Source of the DNA: UBA8437 sp964646205
Lineage (GTDB): Bacteria > Planctomycetota > Planctomycetia > Planctomycetales > Planctomycetaceae
Direction of reading: 5' to 3'
Assembly (NCBI GenBank): GCA_964646205.1
Contig: CAZYAZ010000015.1
Location: 19,524 to 83,523, forward strand
Length of the DNA: 64,000 bases
Shown: piece after piece, positions 44,131-52,590 of the stretch
Layout: the number at the start of each line of letters is the position of its first letter
Position numbering within the stretch: the first letter of the stretch is position 1
The notes under the pieces: model-generated
Seen by the model: only the letters and a program-made list of their open reading frames with translations
What the model was told of the DNA's origin: nothing
Database searches by the model: none
Translations under genes and position numbers: made by a program

Positions 44131-44898
44131 TCAGGCAGGCCGGTCAAACCAGATCCGCTCGGCGTTGCCGCCGACGATTGCGGGGATGGCCTCTTCGGGA
44201 ATGGGCAACTGGCCGCTGCTGACCAACTGCAGTTCTGCCAGGTACTCCCGGGCACTGCCGACGACCGGGAAGTTCGATCCCCAGGTCAATCTCGCTGGCC
44301 CCGCCGCGTCAAAGAATGCTGCCACCAGCGGGTGCAGGTCCTGGTGCGGAAACCTGGTGGTCATCTCCATTCCCGACAACTGGATGACCAGTCCGCTGGC
44401 CGACACGAGATCAAAGACACCGGCCTGCCGAAAGTCTCTCAACGGGTCTGGCTGGTTTGTGGTGGGGTTGCCCAGGTGAGAGGCCACGACGATCCCGTCG
44501 GGATGCGATTCCAGCAGTTGATTCATATCGGTGACGCACACGGCAATGGACTCTGGGAAATAAGCCACAACGACCAGCCCGAGTTCCAGGGTGCGTTTGA
44601 CGAGTTCCAGATTTTCGATGCCCGGTGCGATCGGCCAACGCACTCCCTGGCAGGACGGTGACCTGGCCAGTCTCTCGAGGTCCGCGTTGGCGGATTCGGA
44701 ATTGTGATCGACCAGGCAGACGCCGGCGAATCGGTCCGGGTTCCCGGTCACGACATCCTGGATGTAGCTGTTGTCGAATTCTCCCAGGTGCTGGGCAAGT
44801 ACGGCACGATGCACACCGGCCTGTTGCATGGTTGCCGAGACCACGTCGATTGGATGGTATTTGCTGACACCACAATGGGTGTAGGAGTCGATAATCAT
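44131..44898 (-). CDS. Amidohydrolase-family TIM-barrel protein with altered metal ligands
   Basis: A 255-residue protein of the amidohydrolase 2 family (the fold of ACMSD and LigI). Start ATG 44898. The N-terminal motif, normally D-x-H-x-H, reads DSYTHCG (residues 4-10), with Tyr6 in place of the first His. The C-terminal motif, normally WGSDFP or GTDxP, reads LTWGSNFP with Asn209 for the catalytic Asp. The strand-5/6 His is kept (ASHLGNP, His141). The rest of the barrel (GVRWPIAPG, VIQLSGME, ARLTWG) is intact. Activity may be lost or changed. It converges with the DUF1552 gene and diverges from the DUF1501 gene. Confidence 0.85.
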   Translation of the reverse strand: MIIDSYTHCGVSKYHPIDVVSATMQQAGVHRAVLAQHLGEFDNSYIQDVVTGNPDRFAGVCLVDHNSESANADLERLARSPSCQGVRWPIAPGIENLELVKRTLELGLVVVAYFPESIAVCVTDMNQLLESHPDGIVVASHLGNPTTNQPDPLRDFRQAGVFDLVSASGLVIQLSGMEMTTRFPHQDLHPLVAAFFDAAGPARLTWGSNFPVVGSAREYLAELQLVSSGQLPIPEEAIPAIVGGNAERIWFDRPA

Positions 44899-45067
44899 GC
44901 TGTGGTACCGGGGAACAAAGCGCTGCTGAAATCGAATGCGGCTTTCTTGTCGGGGAATCACGTTCTCTTGGCAAGCCAACCGCAATACGAGTTGGCAGGG
45001 AAAAACCAATGACATCGATGTAAGAATTTCGATATAGTGCGACAGAGGGACACATTGGAGACTGCTG

Positions 45068-46480
45068 ATGTTGAAAATTCTGGGACGCCGTAAGCGATTG
45101 TGCGACGGGATCACCCGGCGCGACCTGATGCAGGTTGGCGGGTTGTCGCTGTTTGGCAGCATGACGTTGCCTCGTCTGCTGAGGGCGGCTGACGCATCCC
45201 AGGGGCAGGGGACGGCCAAGTCGGTCGTGCTGTTCAACCTGCTTGGTGGCCCGGCCCACATGGACATGTTCGACATGAAGCCCAAGGCGCCTGCGAAGGT
45301 GCGTGGCGAATTCAAGCCGATCTCCACGTCGTTGCCGGGTGTTCAGATCTGTGAACACATGCCCAACATCGCCCGCTGGATGCACAAGGCGACGCTGATT
45401 CGCACCGTCACTCACAAGTACAACTCGCACGATCCGCTGGCGATCATGACCGGATGGGATGACGGCAATGCCCGATTGCCAGCGCAGCCGACCGATCCAC
45501 CGGATATTGGTGCCATCTGTGAGTACCTGGGACGCGGGTCGCGGGATCTTCCCGCGTCGGTTTGCCTGCCCAACTTCCCGGGTTCTGGCCAGAGCTATCG
45601 TCGTGGTGGGCCGTATGGTGGGTTCCTTGGCAGCCAGTACGACCCTTTGTTTGCCGTGTGCGATCCGAAGTTCAAGAAGGAACCCACGGGGAAGGATTAT
45701 TACCCGGTGATGCCCCATGGTGCACCGAAGATGCCGGCACTCGATTCACTGCCGTCGATGAGTGCTGATCGTTTTGATCGTCGTCGGTCGATTCTCACGC
45801 AGCTTGACCAGCAGTTTGAATTGGTTCGCGGCAGTCGTTCGATCGATCGGCTTGACGGGTTCCAGCGACGGGCTTTCGAGATGCTGACGTCGAGTCGGAC
45901 CCGTGACGCCTTTGACCTTTCCGGGGAATCCAAGGCGACCCGCGAGCGTTACGGCGACAATCTGTGGGGGTCGACCATGATGGTTGCCCGCCGTCTGCTC
46001 GAACGCCGAGTGCCGTTCGTCAGTGTGCACCAGGACATCTACAAGCACTACGGCCATGCCTACGACATGCACACCAACAACTTTGGCATGTTGAAGGACT
46101 TCAATCTCCCGATTCTCGACCAGGTGATTCCCGCCTTGCTGGAAGATCTTGAGGCTCGGGGGTTGCTCGAGTCGACCCTGGTCATCGTGATGGGAGAAAT
46201 GGGGCGGACCCCGACGGTCAACAGCCGGGCCGGTCGTGACCACTGGCCACAGTGCGGATTCAGCCTGATGATCGGTGGTGGTGTGAGGCGAGGGCATGTC
46301 CACGGACGAACGGACAAGCAGGCCGCCTACCCCGAGAGCCACCCGATGAAGGTGGCCGATTTTGTGGCGACGATCTACCAGTTGATGGGGATCGATCCAC
46401 ACATGACTGTCGCCGACCGCCAGGGGCGTCCGATCGCGATCGCCCAGGGTGGTGATCCGGTGTTCGATGTCATTGGCTAG
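45068..46480 (+). CDS. DUF1501 protein with CDGITRR leader
   Basis: A 470-residue DUF1501 protein. The start is ATG 45068, with GGAG about 9 bases upstream. The leader reads LCDGITRRDLMQVGGLSLFG, nearly identical to the motif at 7997-9385. Core motifs are LLGGPAHMDMFDMKP (Asp type), VARRLLERRVPFVSV, IVMGEMGRTP (Met for Phe in GEFGRTP), AGRDHWPQ and GGGVRRGHVHGRTD. The ending is GDPVFDVIG. A CGATATAGT sequence at 45030-45038, 30-38 bases upstream, resembles the promoter-like elements near other DUF1501 genes. Function unknown. Confidence 0.92.
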   Translation: MLKILGRRKRLCDGITRRDLMQVGGLSLFGSMTLPRLLRAADASQGQGTAKSVVLFNLLGGPAHMDMFDMKPKAPAKVRGEFKPISTSLPGVQICEHMPNIARWMHKATLIRTVTHKYNSHDPLAIMTGWDDGNARLPAQPTDPPDIGAICEYLGRGSRDLPASVCLPNFPGSGQSYRRGGPYGGFLGSQYDPLFAVCDPKFKKEPTGKDYYPVMPHGAPKMPALDSLPSMSADRFDRRRSILTQLDQQFELVRGSRSIDRLDGFQRRAFEMLTSSRTRDAFDLSGESKATRERYGDNLWGSTMMVARRLLERRVPFVSVHQDIYKHYGHAYDMHTNNFGMLKDFNLPILDQVIPALLEDLEARGLLESTLVIVMGEMGRTPTVNSRAGRDHWPQCGFSLMIGGGVRRGHVHGRTDKQAAYPESHPMKVADFVATIYQLMGIDPHMTVADRQGRPIAIAQGGDPVFDVIG

Positions 46481-46583
46481 AGACGGCTCCGGTGTTGCGG
46501 AGTTGGCACCGAGTGTCCCTGCCGACCGCGAGAGTATCGTCTGGTTGTGGTAGAACTGTGGTTCCTCGAAACAGGAGACCACC

Positions 46584-47510
46584 GTGGAATACCGACCGCT
46601 GGGACGAACCGGACTGGAAGTCAGCTCGATCGGGCTGGGCTGCGTGACGTTTGGTCGCGAGATTGACAAGGAGACGTCATTCGCGGTGCTCGACCATGCG
46701 CTCGAGCGAGGCATCAATCTGCTGGACACCGCCGAGGCGTACGCGGCGGGCGAGTCCGAGCGGGTGGTGGGAGAGTGGATGGCCGACCGGGGTGCGCGAG
46801 ACAGTGTTGTGCTGGCCACGAAGGTCTCCGGGACACTGACCCGGGACCGGGTGATCAGTTCCGCAGAAGAGAGCCTGCAGCGACTGGGGGTCGACGTCAT
46901 CGACCTGTTCCAACTGCACGTGTACGACGATTCGACACCCGTCGATGAGACGCTGGGAGCTCTCGACACGCTCGTCGAACAGGGCAAGGTCAAGCACATC
47001 GGTTGTAGCAACTGGGGAGCGTGGCAACTGGCCCACGCATTGCTGCGATTTGCGGCTGAAGGTGGGGCACGGATGGAGTCGGTGCAACCGCCCTACAACC
47101 TGGTGCAGCGCGAGATCGAGACGGACCTGTTGCCGCTGTGTCGGGACCAGCAGGTTGGGGTTCTCAGTTACAGCCCGCTGGGGGCCGGATTTCTCACCGG
47201 CAAGTACCGGCTTGGGCAGGACATCCCCTCGGGAACTCGATTCGATGTGATGCCCGGTCACCAGCCGATTTATTTTCACGACACGGGATGGGCTGCACTG
47301 GGGCGATTGGACGAGGCGGCTGCTCAGACCGGGCGGTCACTCGTCGACCTGGCTTTGTCGTGGGCGATTGCACAGTCCGGAGTGACCTCGGTGCTGATCG
47401 GTTGCCGAAAGCTCTCGCATGTGGACCAGGCCTTCGAGGCCGAGGCTGCTGGACTTCCAGAGGACGTGGTGGCCCACTTGTCGGCCGATCCCGAACCTGC
47501 CGAGGACTGA
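46584..47510 (+). CDS. Aldo/keto reductase
   Basis: A 308-residue cytosolic NADPH-dependent aldo/keto reductase, a TIM-barrel enzyme that reduces carbonyls on sugars or small metabolites. Start GTG 46584 with an AGGAG site at 46571, giving the usual MEYRPLGRTGLEVSSIGLG opening. The catalytic tetrad is present: Asp48 and Tyr53 in LDTAEAYAAG, Lys80 in LATK and His112 in FQLHVYD. Cofactor-site segments SYSPLGAGFLTGKY and TSVLIGCRKLSHV are normal. It is 103 bases downstream of a DUF1501 gene and convergent with the ABC-F gene. Substrate unknown. Confidence 0.93.
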   Translation: MEYRPLGRTGLEVSSIGLGCVTFGREIDKETSFAVLDHALERGINLLDTAEAYAAGESERVVGEWMADRGARDSVVLATKVSGTLTRDRVISSAEESLQRLGVDVIDLFQLHVYDDSTPVDETLGALDTLVEQGKVKHIGCSNWGAWQLAHALLRFAAEGGARMESVQPPYNLVQREIETDLLPLCRDQQVGVLSYSPLGAGFLTGKYRLGQDIPSGTRFDVMPGHQPIYFHDTGWAALGRLDEAAAQTGRSLVDLALSWAIAQSGVTSVLIGCRKLSHVDQAFEAEAAGLPEDVVAHLSADPEPAED

Positions 47511-47517
47511 GCCGGGG

Positions 47518-49326
47518 TCAGCGTCGAGATTCGAGTTCTTCCCATTCGGAGATCCGCTCGGGCAGCCGTTGGTTGATGTCCGTGAGCCGGGCCGTGGCCG
47601 TGGCAATCTCCTGGCCGTCTCCCTTGAAGAATTCGGGGTCGGACATGGTCTGGTTGAGTTGTTGCTGCTCGTCCTCGAGTTGTTCGATCTCGAGGAACAG
47701 TTCGTCAGCCCTTTGCTGCTCGCGAAAACTGAGCTTCTTGGATTTCTCGGGCTTGTCGGGGCTGGAGGCGAGTGGCGTGTCGGCCTGCTCTGGTGGCTGT
47801 CCGGTGTCCTCGACGGCCTCTGCCTGTTTCCGTTGCCGGGTGTAGTCGTCGTATCCTCCGGCATACTCTTTCACGTTCCCGTCTGCTTCGAAAACCAGCG
47901 TGCTGGTGCACAGGTTGTTGAGGAATGTGCGGTCGTGGCTGACCAGCAGCAGCGTGCCGGGGTAGTTCGAAATCAGTTCTTCAAGCAATTCCAGGGATTC
48001 TGCGTCCAGGTCGTTGGTGGGTTCGTCGAGGACCATGATGTTGGAGGGACGCTTGAGGATGCGGGCGAGCATCAGTCGGTTCCGTTCACCTCCCGAGAGA
48101 TACCGTGCCGGTCGCCGGGCTCGTTCCGGAGTGAACAGGAATTCCTGGAGGTAGCCGTAGATGTTCCGGGGCTTGCCGTTGATTTCCAGGGTTTCCTGTC
48201 CTTCGCCGACGTTTTCGACCACCGTTTTCTCTTCCTCGATCTGCTCACGGAGTTGGTCGAAATAGATCGTCTGCAACTTGGTGCCGTGCCGGATAGATCC
48301 GGTGGTGGGTTCCAACTGGCCGAGCAGCAGTTTCAGCAGGGTGGTTTTTCCGGAGCCGTTGGGGCCAATGATGCCGATACGGTCCCCGCGTGACACCAAC
48401 AGCGAGAAATCGTTGACGACCGGATGTGGTCCCTCGGGTGTCTCGTAGGCGAAGTTGATGCCGGTGGCTTCGATGACCAACCGGCCCGATTTTTCGGCCT
48501 CGAGCGCCTGCATGCGGACATCACCGATTCGGTGTCGCCGGTTTGTGTGTTCGTCACGCATCCGTTTCAGTGCACGGACACGTCCTTCGTTGCGAGTGCG
48601 ACGGGCCTTGATCCCGGTCCGGATCCATCGCTCCTCCTCGGCCAGCTTGCGGTCGAATTCGTTGTTCTGTTTCTCCTCGGCGTCAAGCAACGCCTCGCGT
48701 CTTTTCAGGAACGTGGGGTAGTCGCACGGCCAGTCGTAGAGGTGGCCGCGGTCGAGTTCGATGATCCGGGTTGCCAGGGCCTGGAGGAACATCCGATCGT
48801 GGGTCACGAACACGAGCGTGCCGCCGTAGACGCTGAGGAACTGTTCGAGCCAGGTGATCGATTCGATGTCGAGATGGTTGGTCGGCTCGTCGAGCAGCAA
48901 CAGGTCGGGTTCGTGAACCAGGGCACGTGCCAACAGCACCCGCCGTTTCATTCCCGAGGAGAGTGATGCGAAGCGCGCAGTCCCGTCGAGGGTCATGCGA
49001 GACAGGACCCGGGAGACGGCCTGTTCCTGTTGCCAGGACTCACCGCTCTCGGCGGCGACCTGTTCGATCATCTCCTGAACAGACGCATCGCCAGCAACCG
49101 GCACATCCTGCACCAATCGGGCCACCGTGGAGTTGGCGTCCCTGAGCACTTCCCCATTGTCGGCGTCCAGTTCGCCGGCAATCAGCCGCATCAGGGTCGA
49201 CTTGCCAGTTCCATTCCGTCCGAGCAGGCCGATCCGTTCGCCTCGCTCGATCTCCAGATCGATGTCATCGATCAATGGATCGCCACCGTAAGTGAACTGG
49301 AGACCGCGTAGGCTGAGCAAAGACAT
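47518..49326 (-). CDS. ABC-F family ATPase (Uup/EttA-like)
   Basis: A 602-residue soluble twin-ATPase that should act on ribosomes as a translation factor rather than as a transporter. Start ATG 49326. Domain 1 has Walker A GRNGTGKST (about 37-45), signature LSSGMKRRVLLARAL and Walker B LLLLDEPTNHLD. The ABC-F linker follows (RKLAEEERWIRTGIKARRTR). Domain 2 has GPNGSGKTT, LSGGERNRLMLARIL and VLDEPTNDLD. A C-terminal coiled coil (about 540-600, EQQRADELFLEIEQLEDE) is Uup-like and may bind nucleic acid. The first signature is SSGMKRR in place of the common SGGE. Convergent with the aldo/keto reductase gene. Confidence 0.95.
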   Translation of the reverse strand: MSLLSLRGLQFTYGGDPLIDDIDLEIERGERIGLLGRNGTGKSTLMRLIAGELDADNGEVLRDANSTVARLVQDVPVAGDASVQEMIEQVAAESGESWQQEQAVSRVLSRMTLDGTARFASLSSGMKRRVLLARALVHEPDLLLLDEPTNHLDIESITWLEQFLSVYGGTLVFVTHDRMFLQALATRIIELDRGHLYDWPCDYPTFLKRREALLDAEEKQNNEFDRKLAEEERWIRTGIKARRTRNEGRVRALKRMRDEHTNRRHRIGDVRMQALEAEKSGRLVIEATGINFAYETPEGPHPVVNDFSLLVSRGDRIGIIGPNGSGKTTLLKLLLGQLEPTTGSIRHGTKLQTIYFDQLREQIEEEKTVVENVGEGQETLEINGKPRNIYGYLQEFLFTPERARRPARYLSGGERNRLMLARILKRPSNIMVLDEPTNDLDAESLELLEELISNYPGTLLLVSHDRTFLNNLCTSTLVFEADGNVKEYAGGYDDYTRQRKQAEAVEDTGQPPEQADTPLASSPDKPEKSKKLSFREQQRADELFLEIEQLEDEQQQLNQTMSDPEFFKGDGQEIATATARLTDINQRLPERISEWEELESRR

Positions 49327-49347
49327 CGGGATGTGGCAGTTTTGCGG

Positions 49348-50274
49348 CTACTTGTTGTTGTCAACGCGGATGGTGGGCGGTCCGTCAAGATAGCCCAGCG
49401 ATTTCAGGAAGCGGTCCATCTCGGTGACCGTCGCCAGGAAGTGCTCGGGACTGCTGCGGCGGTTGAAGAATCCGTGTGGTTGGTCCTTGTACAGGAACAG
49501 TTCGCTTCGACTGCCGACGGTTTCCATTTGTTTCTTGAACGTGCGTCCGGTTTCAACCGGGATCAGCTTGTCCCGGGTGCCCAGGAAGACGATCGTCGGA
49601 GGCATGCCCTTGCGGATGTTGTGCAGTGGCGAGATTTCGCGGAAACGGTCTTTGACACGGGAGTGTCCAAATCCGCCGGGGCCGTTGTCGTAGACGGGGT
49701 TGAACAACAGCAGCGCGTTGGGCCGACTACTGATCTCGAGGTTGTCGGTCGCGGCGTTCAGCCCCGGGACCGTGGCGGTTGCCGCGGCGACGTGGCCTCC
49801 GGCCGAACCACCACCGGCAGCGAGCCTGTTCGGATCAATTCCCAGTCGCCTGGAGTTGGTTCGCAGCCACCGGATTGCGGACTTCCCATCTTCGACACAT
49901 TCAAACGGCGACGTTCCCTGCCGGTTCTTGACCCGGTAATCAGCGACAATGCCGATCATGCCACGGGAAGCGAGGTAGGAGGCGTGTTCCTGGAATTGTC
50001 GGGGAGTCCCCCCGTTCCAACTCCCGCCGAAGAAAAACACCGCCGCTGGACGGCGGGCCGACGCGTTGGATCGCTTCGGCTGGTAGACGTAGAGCTTGAG
50101 CTTCACATCGCCGACGGTCTTGTAGACGTGCGAGGTCGCCCCGGGGATCGAGGGAGCCTGGCCCACCTTGGCCTTCGAGCCCTGCTGGCTCTCCTGGGCG
50201 TGGGCAAACGGATTCCCGACGACCATGGCCAGCAGAAGCGTGATGGCAGGACGAATTGTCCATTGTGGTGTCAT
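49348..50274 (-). CDS. Secreted alpha/beta hydrolase (BD-FAE-like esterase)
   Basis: A 308-residue esterase/lipase-type protein of the BD-FAE/acetyl esterase group. Start ATG 50274 opens a signal (PQWTIRPAITLLLAMVVG...AHA). The nucleophile elbow is GGGSAGGH (Ser in GxSxG). The oxyanion region, usually HGGG, reads FFFGGSWNGG, lacking the His. The acid/His end shows FLGTRDKLIPVETG and then KDQPHGFFNR (catalytic Asp and His). Substrates are probably acyl groups on polysaccharides. It follows the ABC-F gene's upstream end by 21 bases and is divergent from the GH-like gene at 50406. Confidence 0.9.
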   Translation of the reverse strand: MTPQWTIRPAITLLLAMVVGNPFAHAQESQQGSKAKVGQAPSIPGATSHVYKTVGDVKLKLYVYQPKRSNASARRPAAVFFFGGSWNGGTPRQFQEHASYLASRGMIGIVADYRVKNRQGTSPFECVEDGKSAIRWLRTNSRRLGIDPNRLAAGGGSAGGHVAAATATVPGLNAATDNLEISSRPNALLLFNPVYDNGPGGFGHSRVKDRFREISPLHNIRKGMPPTIVFLGTRDKLIPVETGRTFKKQMETVGSRSELFLYKDQPHGFFNRRSSPEHFLATVTEMDRFLKSLGYLDGPPTIRVDNNK

Positions 50275-50405
50275 CGCCGTCTCACTTGGGGCAGGCATCG
50301 ACAAGTTGGTGTGATCCGCTGTTCCGGACCGACGGGGCGGTGTAGCCTGTGTCGAGCCGGTCAGCCCGGGAGGACTCGACGAGAACAGGTGCTGGATATC
50401 ACGTG

Positions 50406-52586
50406 ATGTGTTGTAGCGGTATCGACGATAGGACTCTGCCGAGAAAAAACCAAGCTGGGACGACGGCCGTGCGGTCGGTTGTTGCCGCCACCGTGTTCCT
50501 TGTGGGGGTGTTTGCCCAGGGCCTGGCCGAGGAGGGGCCGGAGAACTCCTCGATCGGTCAACGTCTGCCAGGGCAGCCCGGTTCCGGGTGGCGGGCAGTC
50601 AGTGGGACGGCCCGTGAGATGATCCAGGATCGTCGCTGGGTGGTTCGTGAACCGAAGGGGTTCTGCCGACGACTGGAGCTTGGACACTATGCCCAGACCG
50701 AGGGCCAGAAGAACGAGGTGCGATTCGAGTGGGGGACCGACTGCCCGGACAATCAGCGTGCTGACGGGTTTGCGATCCAGAGCCAGGGACTCCGGTTGCG
50801 GTTGCACCCCATTCACCGGTCTCAAAAACCCGATCTGCTGCTGGTGGGGAGACGCGGTGGAATGGGGCCCGACCTGGTGGCCAGCCACGTTGACCTGTCA
50901 AGACTCCCGAAGTTCGATGCAAGAGCCGCCAACAAGTACGTCGTGCGGTGGGTGACCCAGGCCGCCAACGATTACCGGTTCGAGTTGTCGATCAACGGCA
51001 AGGTGATCGCGAAGTTGGCCGGTGAACGCCGGGTGGATGGAAAGGATGTCTCGATCGGATTCGAATTCCGCAGCGGGACACACACGATCAGTCAATTGGC
51101 CTGGAGGCTGAACCAGGGCGGAACGGCGGTCGTCAGTCCCGAGGCCCGCGAGGCGGTCGGCCGGATCGGGATGGGGTTTCGAGAGCTGTTTCTTGATGAC
51201 GTGATGGTCGCCCGGACGGCCGCCGTCCAACGGATCCTGCACCAGCCGACCAAGTACCCACGCAATCCGGTGATCCGACATCACCAGCGACCGTGGCAGA
51301 AATTTCGGGCCCAGTTGTATGGCACGGTGCTGTATGTCCCCGAAGAGAAGCTGTTCAAGATGTGGTACCTGGCGGGACCGAGGTTTCCTGACGAGGCGGC
51401 CATTTCGCTGGATGGAAAGCCGCGGATCCCCAATTTTCAGTTGCTGGCCTATGCCGAGAGCCGGGATGGACTGAACTGGACGTTGCCCGACCTGGGATTG
51501 GTCAGCTTCAATGGCTCGCGGCACAACAACCTCTGTCGGTTCTCTCGCGAGAACGCCGAGGGGGTGGCAGTGGTACACGATCGACACGACCCTGATCCGA
51601 AGCGACGTTACAAGGCGATTTACTGGGAGCATTCGGTCCGCAGTCCTCACAAGATTCCCGTGGCCGTCGACATCAATGGCATGTCGGTCAGTTTTTCCGC
51701 CGATGGCAAGGACTGGACCAATCACCCAGGCAATCCGGTGATTCCTCATGCCAGCGATACCGGGCACCAGGCTGTCTGGGACCCGTTCGGCAAGGTCTTC
51801 GTCGCCTACGGCCGGTTCGGAGCCGGGGGGCGGCGGATCGCCCGGTCCGAGAGCCGTGATTTCATCAACTGGAGTCCGTCCCAGATGGTGTTTGCCGCCG
51901 ACGCGATCGACCAGAAATCACGAGGCGGGCGACCGCAGTTTTACGGCATGGGGACAACGGTCTACGAGGGGATCTACATCGGGTTGCCCTGGATGTTCTG
52001 GGAGAACTCGAGCAATCGGCTCGACGTGCAACTGGCCAGCAGCCGCGATGGAATTCACTGGCGACGTTCCGGGGACCGAAAGACACTGATTCCCAACGGA
52101 CCGAAGGGGACCTGGGACGGTGGTTGCATCTTTACGGCCGCTCAGCCGCTGCAGGTCAAGGACGACACCATCTACATTTATTACTCGGGATTGTCCCTGG
52201 ATCACGAGGAGGCACGGCCGAGTCGCCGCGAGCGGCCCGAGTACGGTGAATCGTCGATCGGTGTGGCGACACTGCGTCGCGATGGCTTCGTGTCGATGCG
52301 GGCGGGCAAGACACCCGGGCAAGTTTTGACTCGCGTGTTGAAATGGCCGGCTGGGCGTCGGTTGCACGTGAATGTCGATGCGCGGAAGGGACAACTCCGG
52401 GTGGCCGTGCTGGGTGAAGACGGACAGTCATTGGCCGGCTTCGAACAATCTCGTGTCGTTTCCGGTGACCACACCGACGTGACCATTCAGTGGGCTGGGG
52501 CCGACGGCAAGAGTCCTTCGTCGCGGCTGGTGCAGTTGCGATTTGAATTGACCGACGCTGACCTGTATTCGTATTGGTTGAAGTAG
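50406..52586 (+). CDS. Secreted glycoside-hydrolase-like propeller with N-terminal beta domain
   Basis: A 726-residue exported protein. The start is probably ATG 50406, followed by a signal (VRSVVAATVFLVGVFAQGLA); the first 20 residues are polar, so the true start may be a little later. A beta-sandwich-like region (about 60-250) precedes a propeller with the blocks FRELFLDDVMVART, LFKMWYLAGPR, AYAESRDGLNWTLPDLGLV, DPDPKRRYKAIYWE, SADGKDWTNHPGNPV, ASSRDGIHWRR and the ending DADLYSYWLK. These echo the protein at 14760-16430. Likely a glycosidase of the GH32/GH43-like clan, family not settled. The PQQ-propeller gene follows 4 bases later. Confidence 0.78.
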   Translation: MCCSGIDDRTLPRKNQAGTTAVRSVVAATVFLVGVFAQGLAEEGPENSSIGQRLPGQPGSGWRAVSGTAREMIQDRRWVVREPKGFCRRLELGHYAQTEGQKNEVRFEWGTDCPDNQRADGFAIQSQGLRLRLHPIHRSQKPDLLLVGRRGGMGPDLVASHVDLSRLPKFDARAANKYVVRWVTQAANDYRFELSINGKVIAKLAGERRVDGKDVSIGFEFRSGTHTISQLAWRLNQGGTAVVSPEAREAVGRIGMGFRELFLDDVMVARTAAVQRILHQPTKYPRNPVIRHHQRPWQKFRAQLYGTVLYVPEEKLFKMWYLAGPRFPDEAAISLDGKPRIPNFQLLAYAESRDGLNWTLPDLGLVSFNGSRHNNLCRFSRENAEGVAVVHDRHDPDPKRRYKAIYWEHSVRSPHKIPVAVDINGMSVSFSADGKDWTNHPGNPVIPHASDTGHQAVWDPFGKVFVAYGRFGAGGRRIARSESRDFINWSPSQMVFAADAIDQKSRGGRPQFYGMGTTVYEGIYIGLPWMFWENSSNRLDVQLASSRDGIHWRRSGDRKTLIPNGPKGTWDGGCIFTAAQPLQVKDDTIYIYYSGLSLDHEEARPSRRERPEYGESSIGVATLRRDGFVSMRAGKTPGQVLTRVLKWPAGRRLHVNVDARKGQLRVAVLGEDGQSLAGFEQSRVVSGDHTDVTIQWAGADGKSPSSRLVQLRFELTDADLYSYWLK

Positions 52587-52590
52587 ATCC

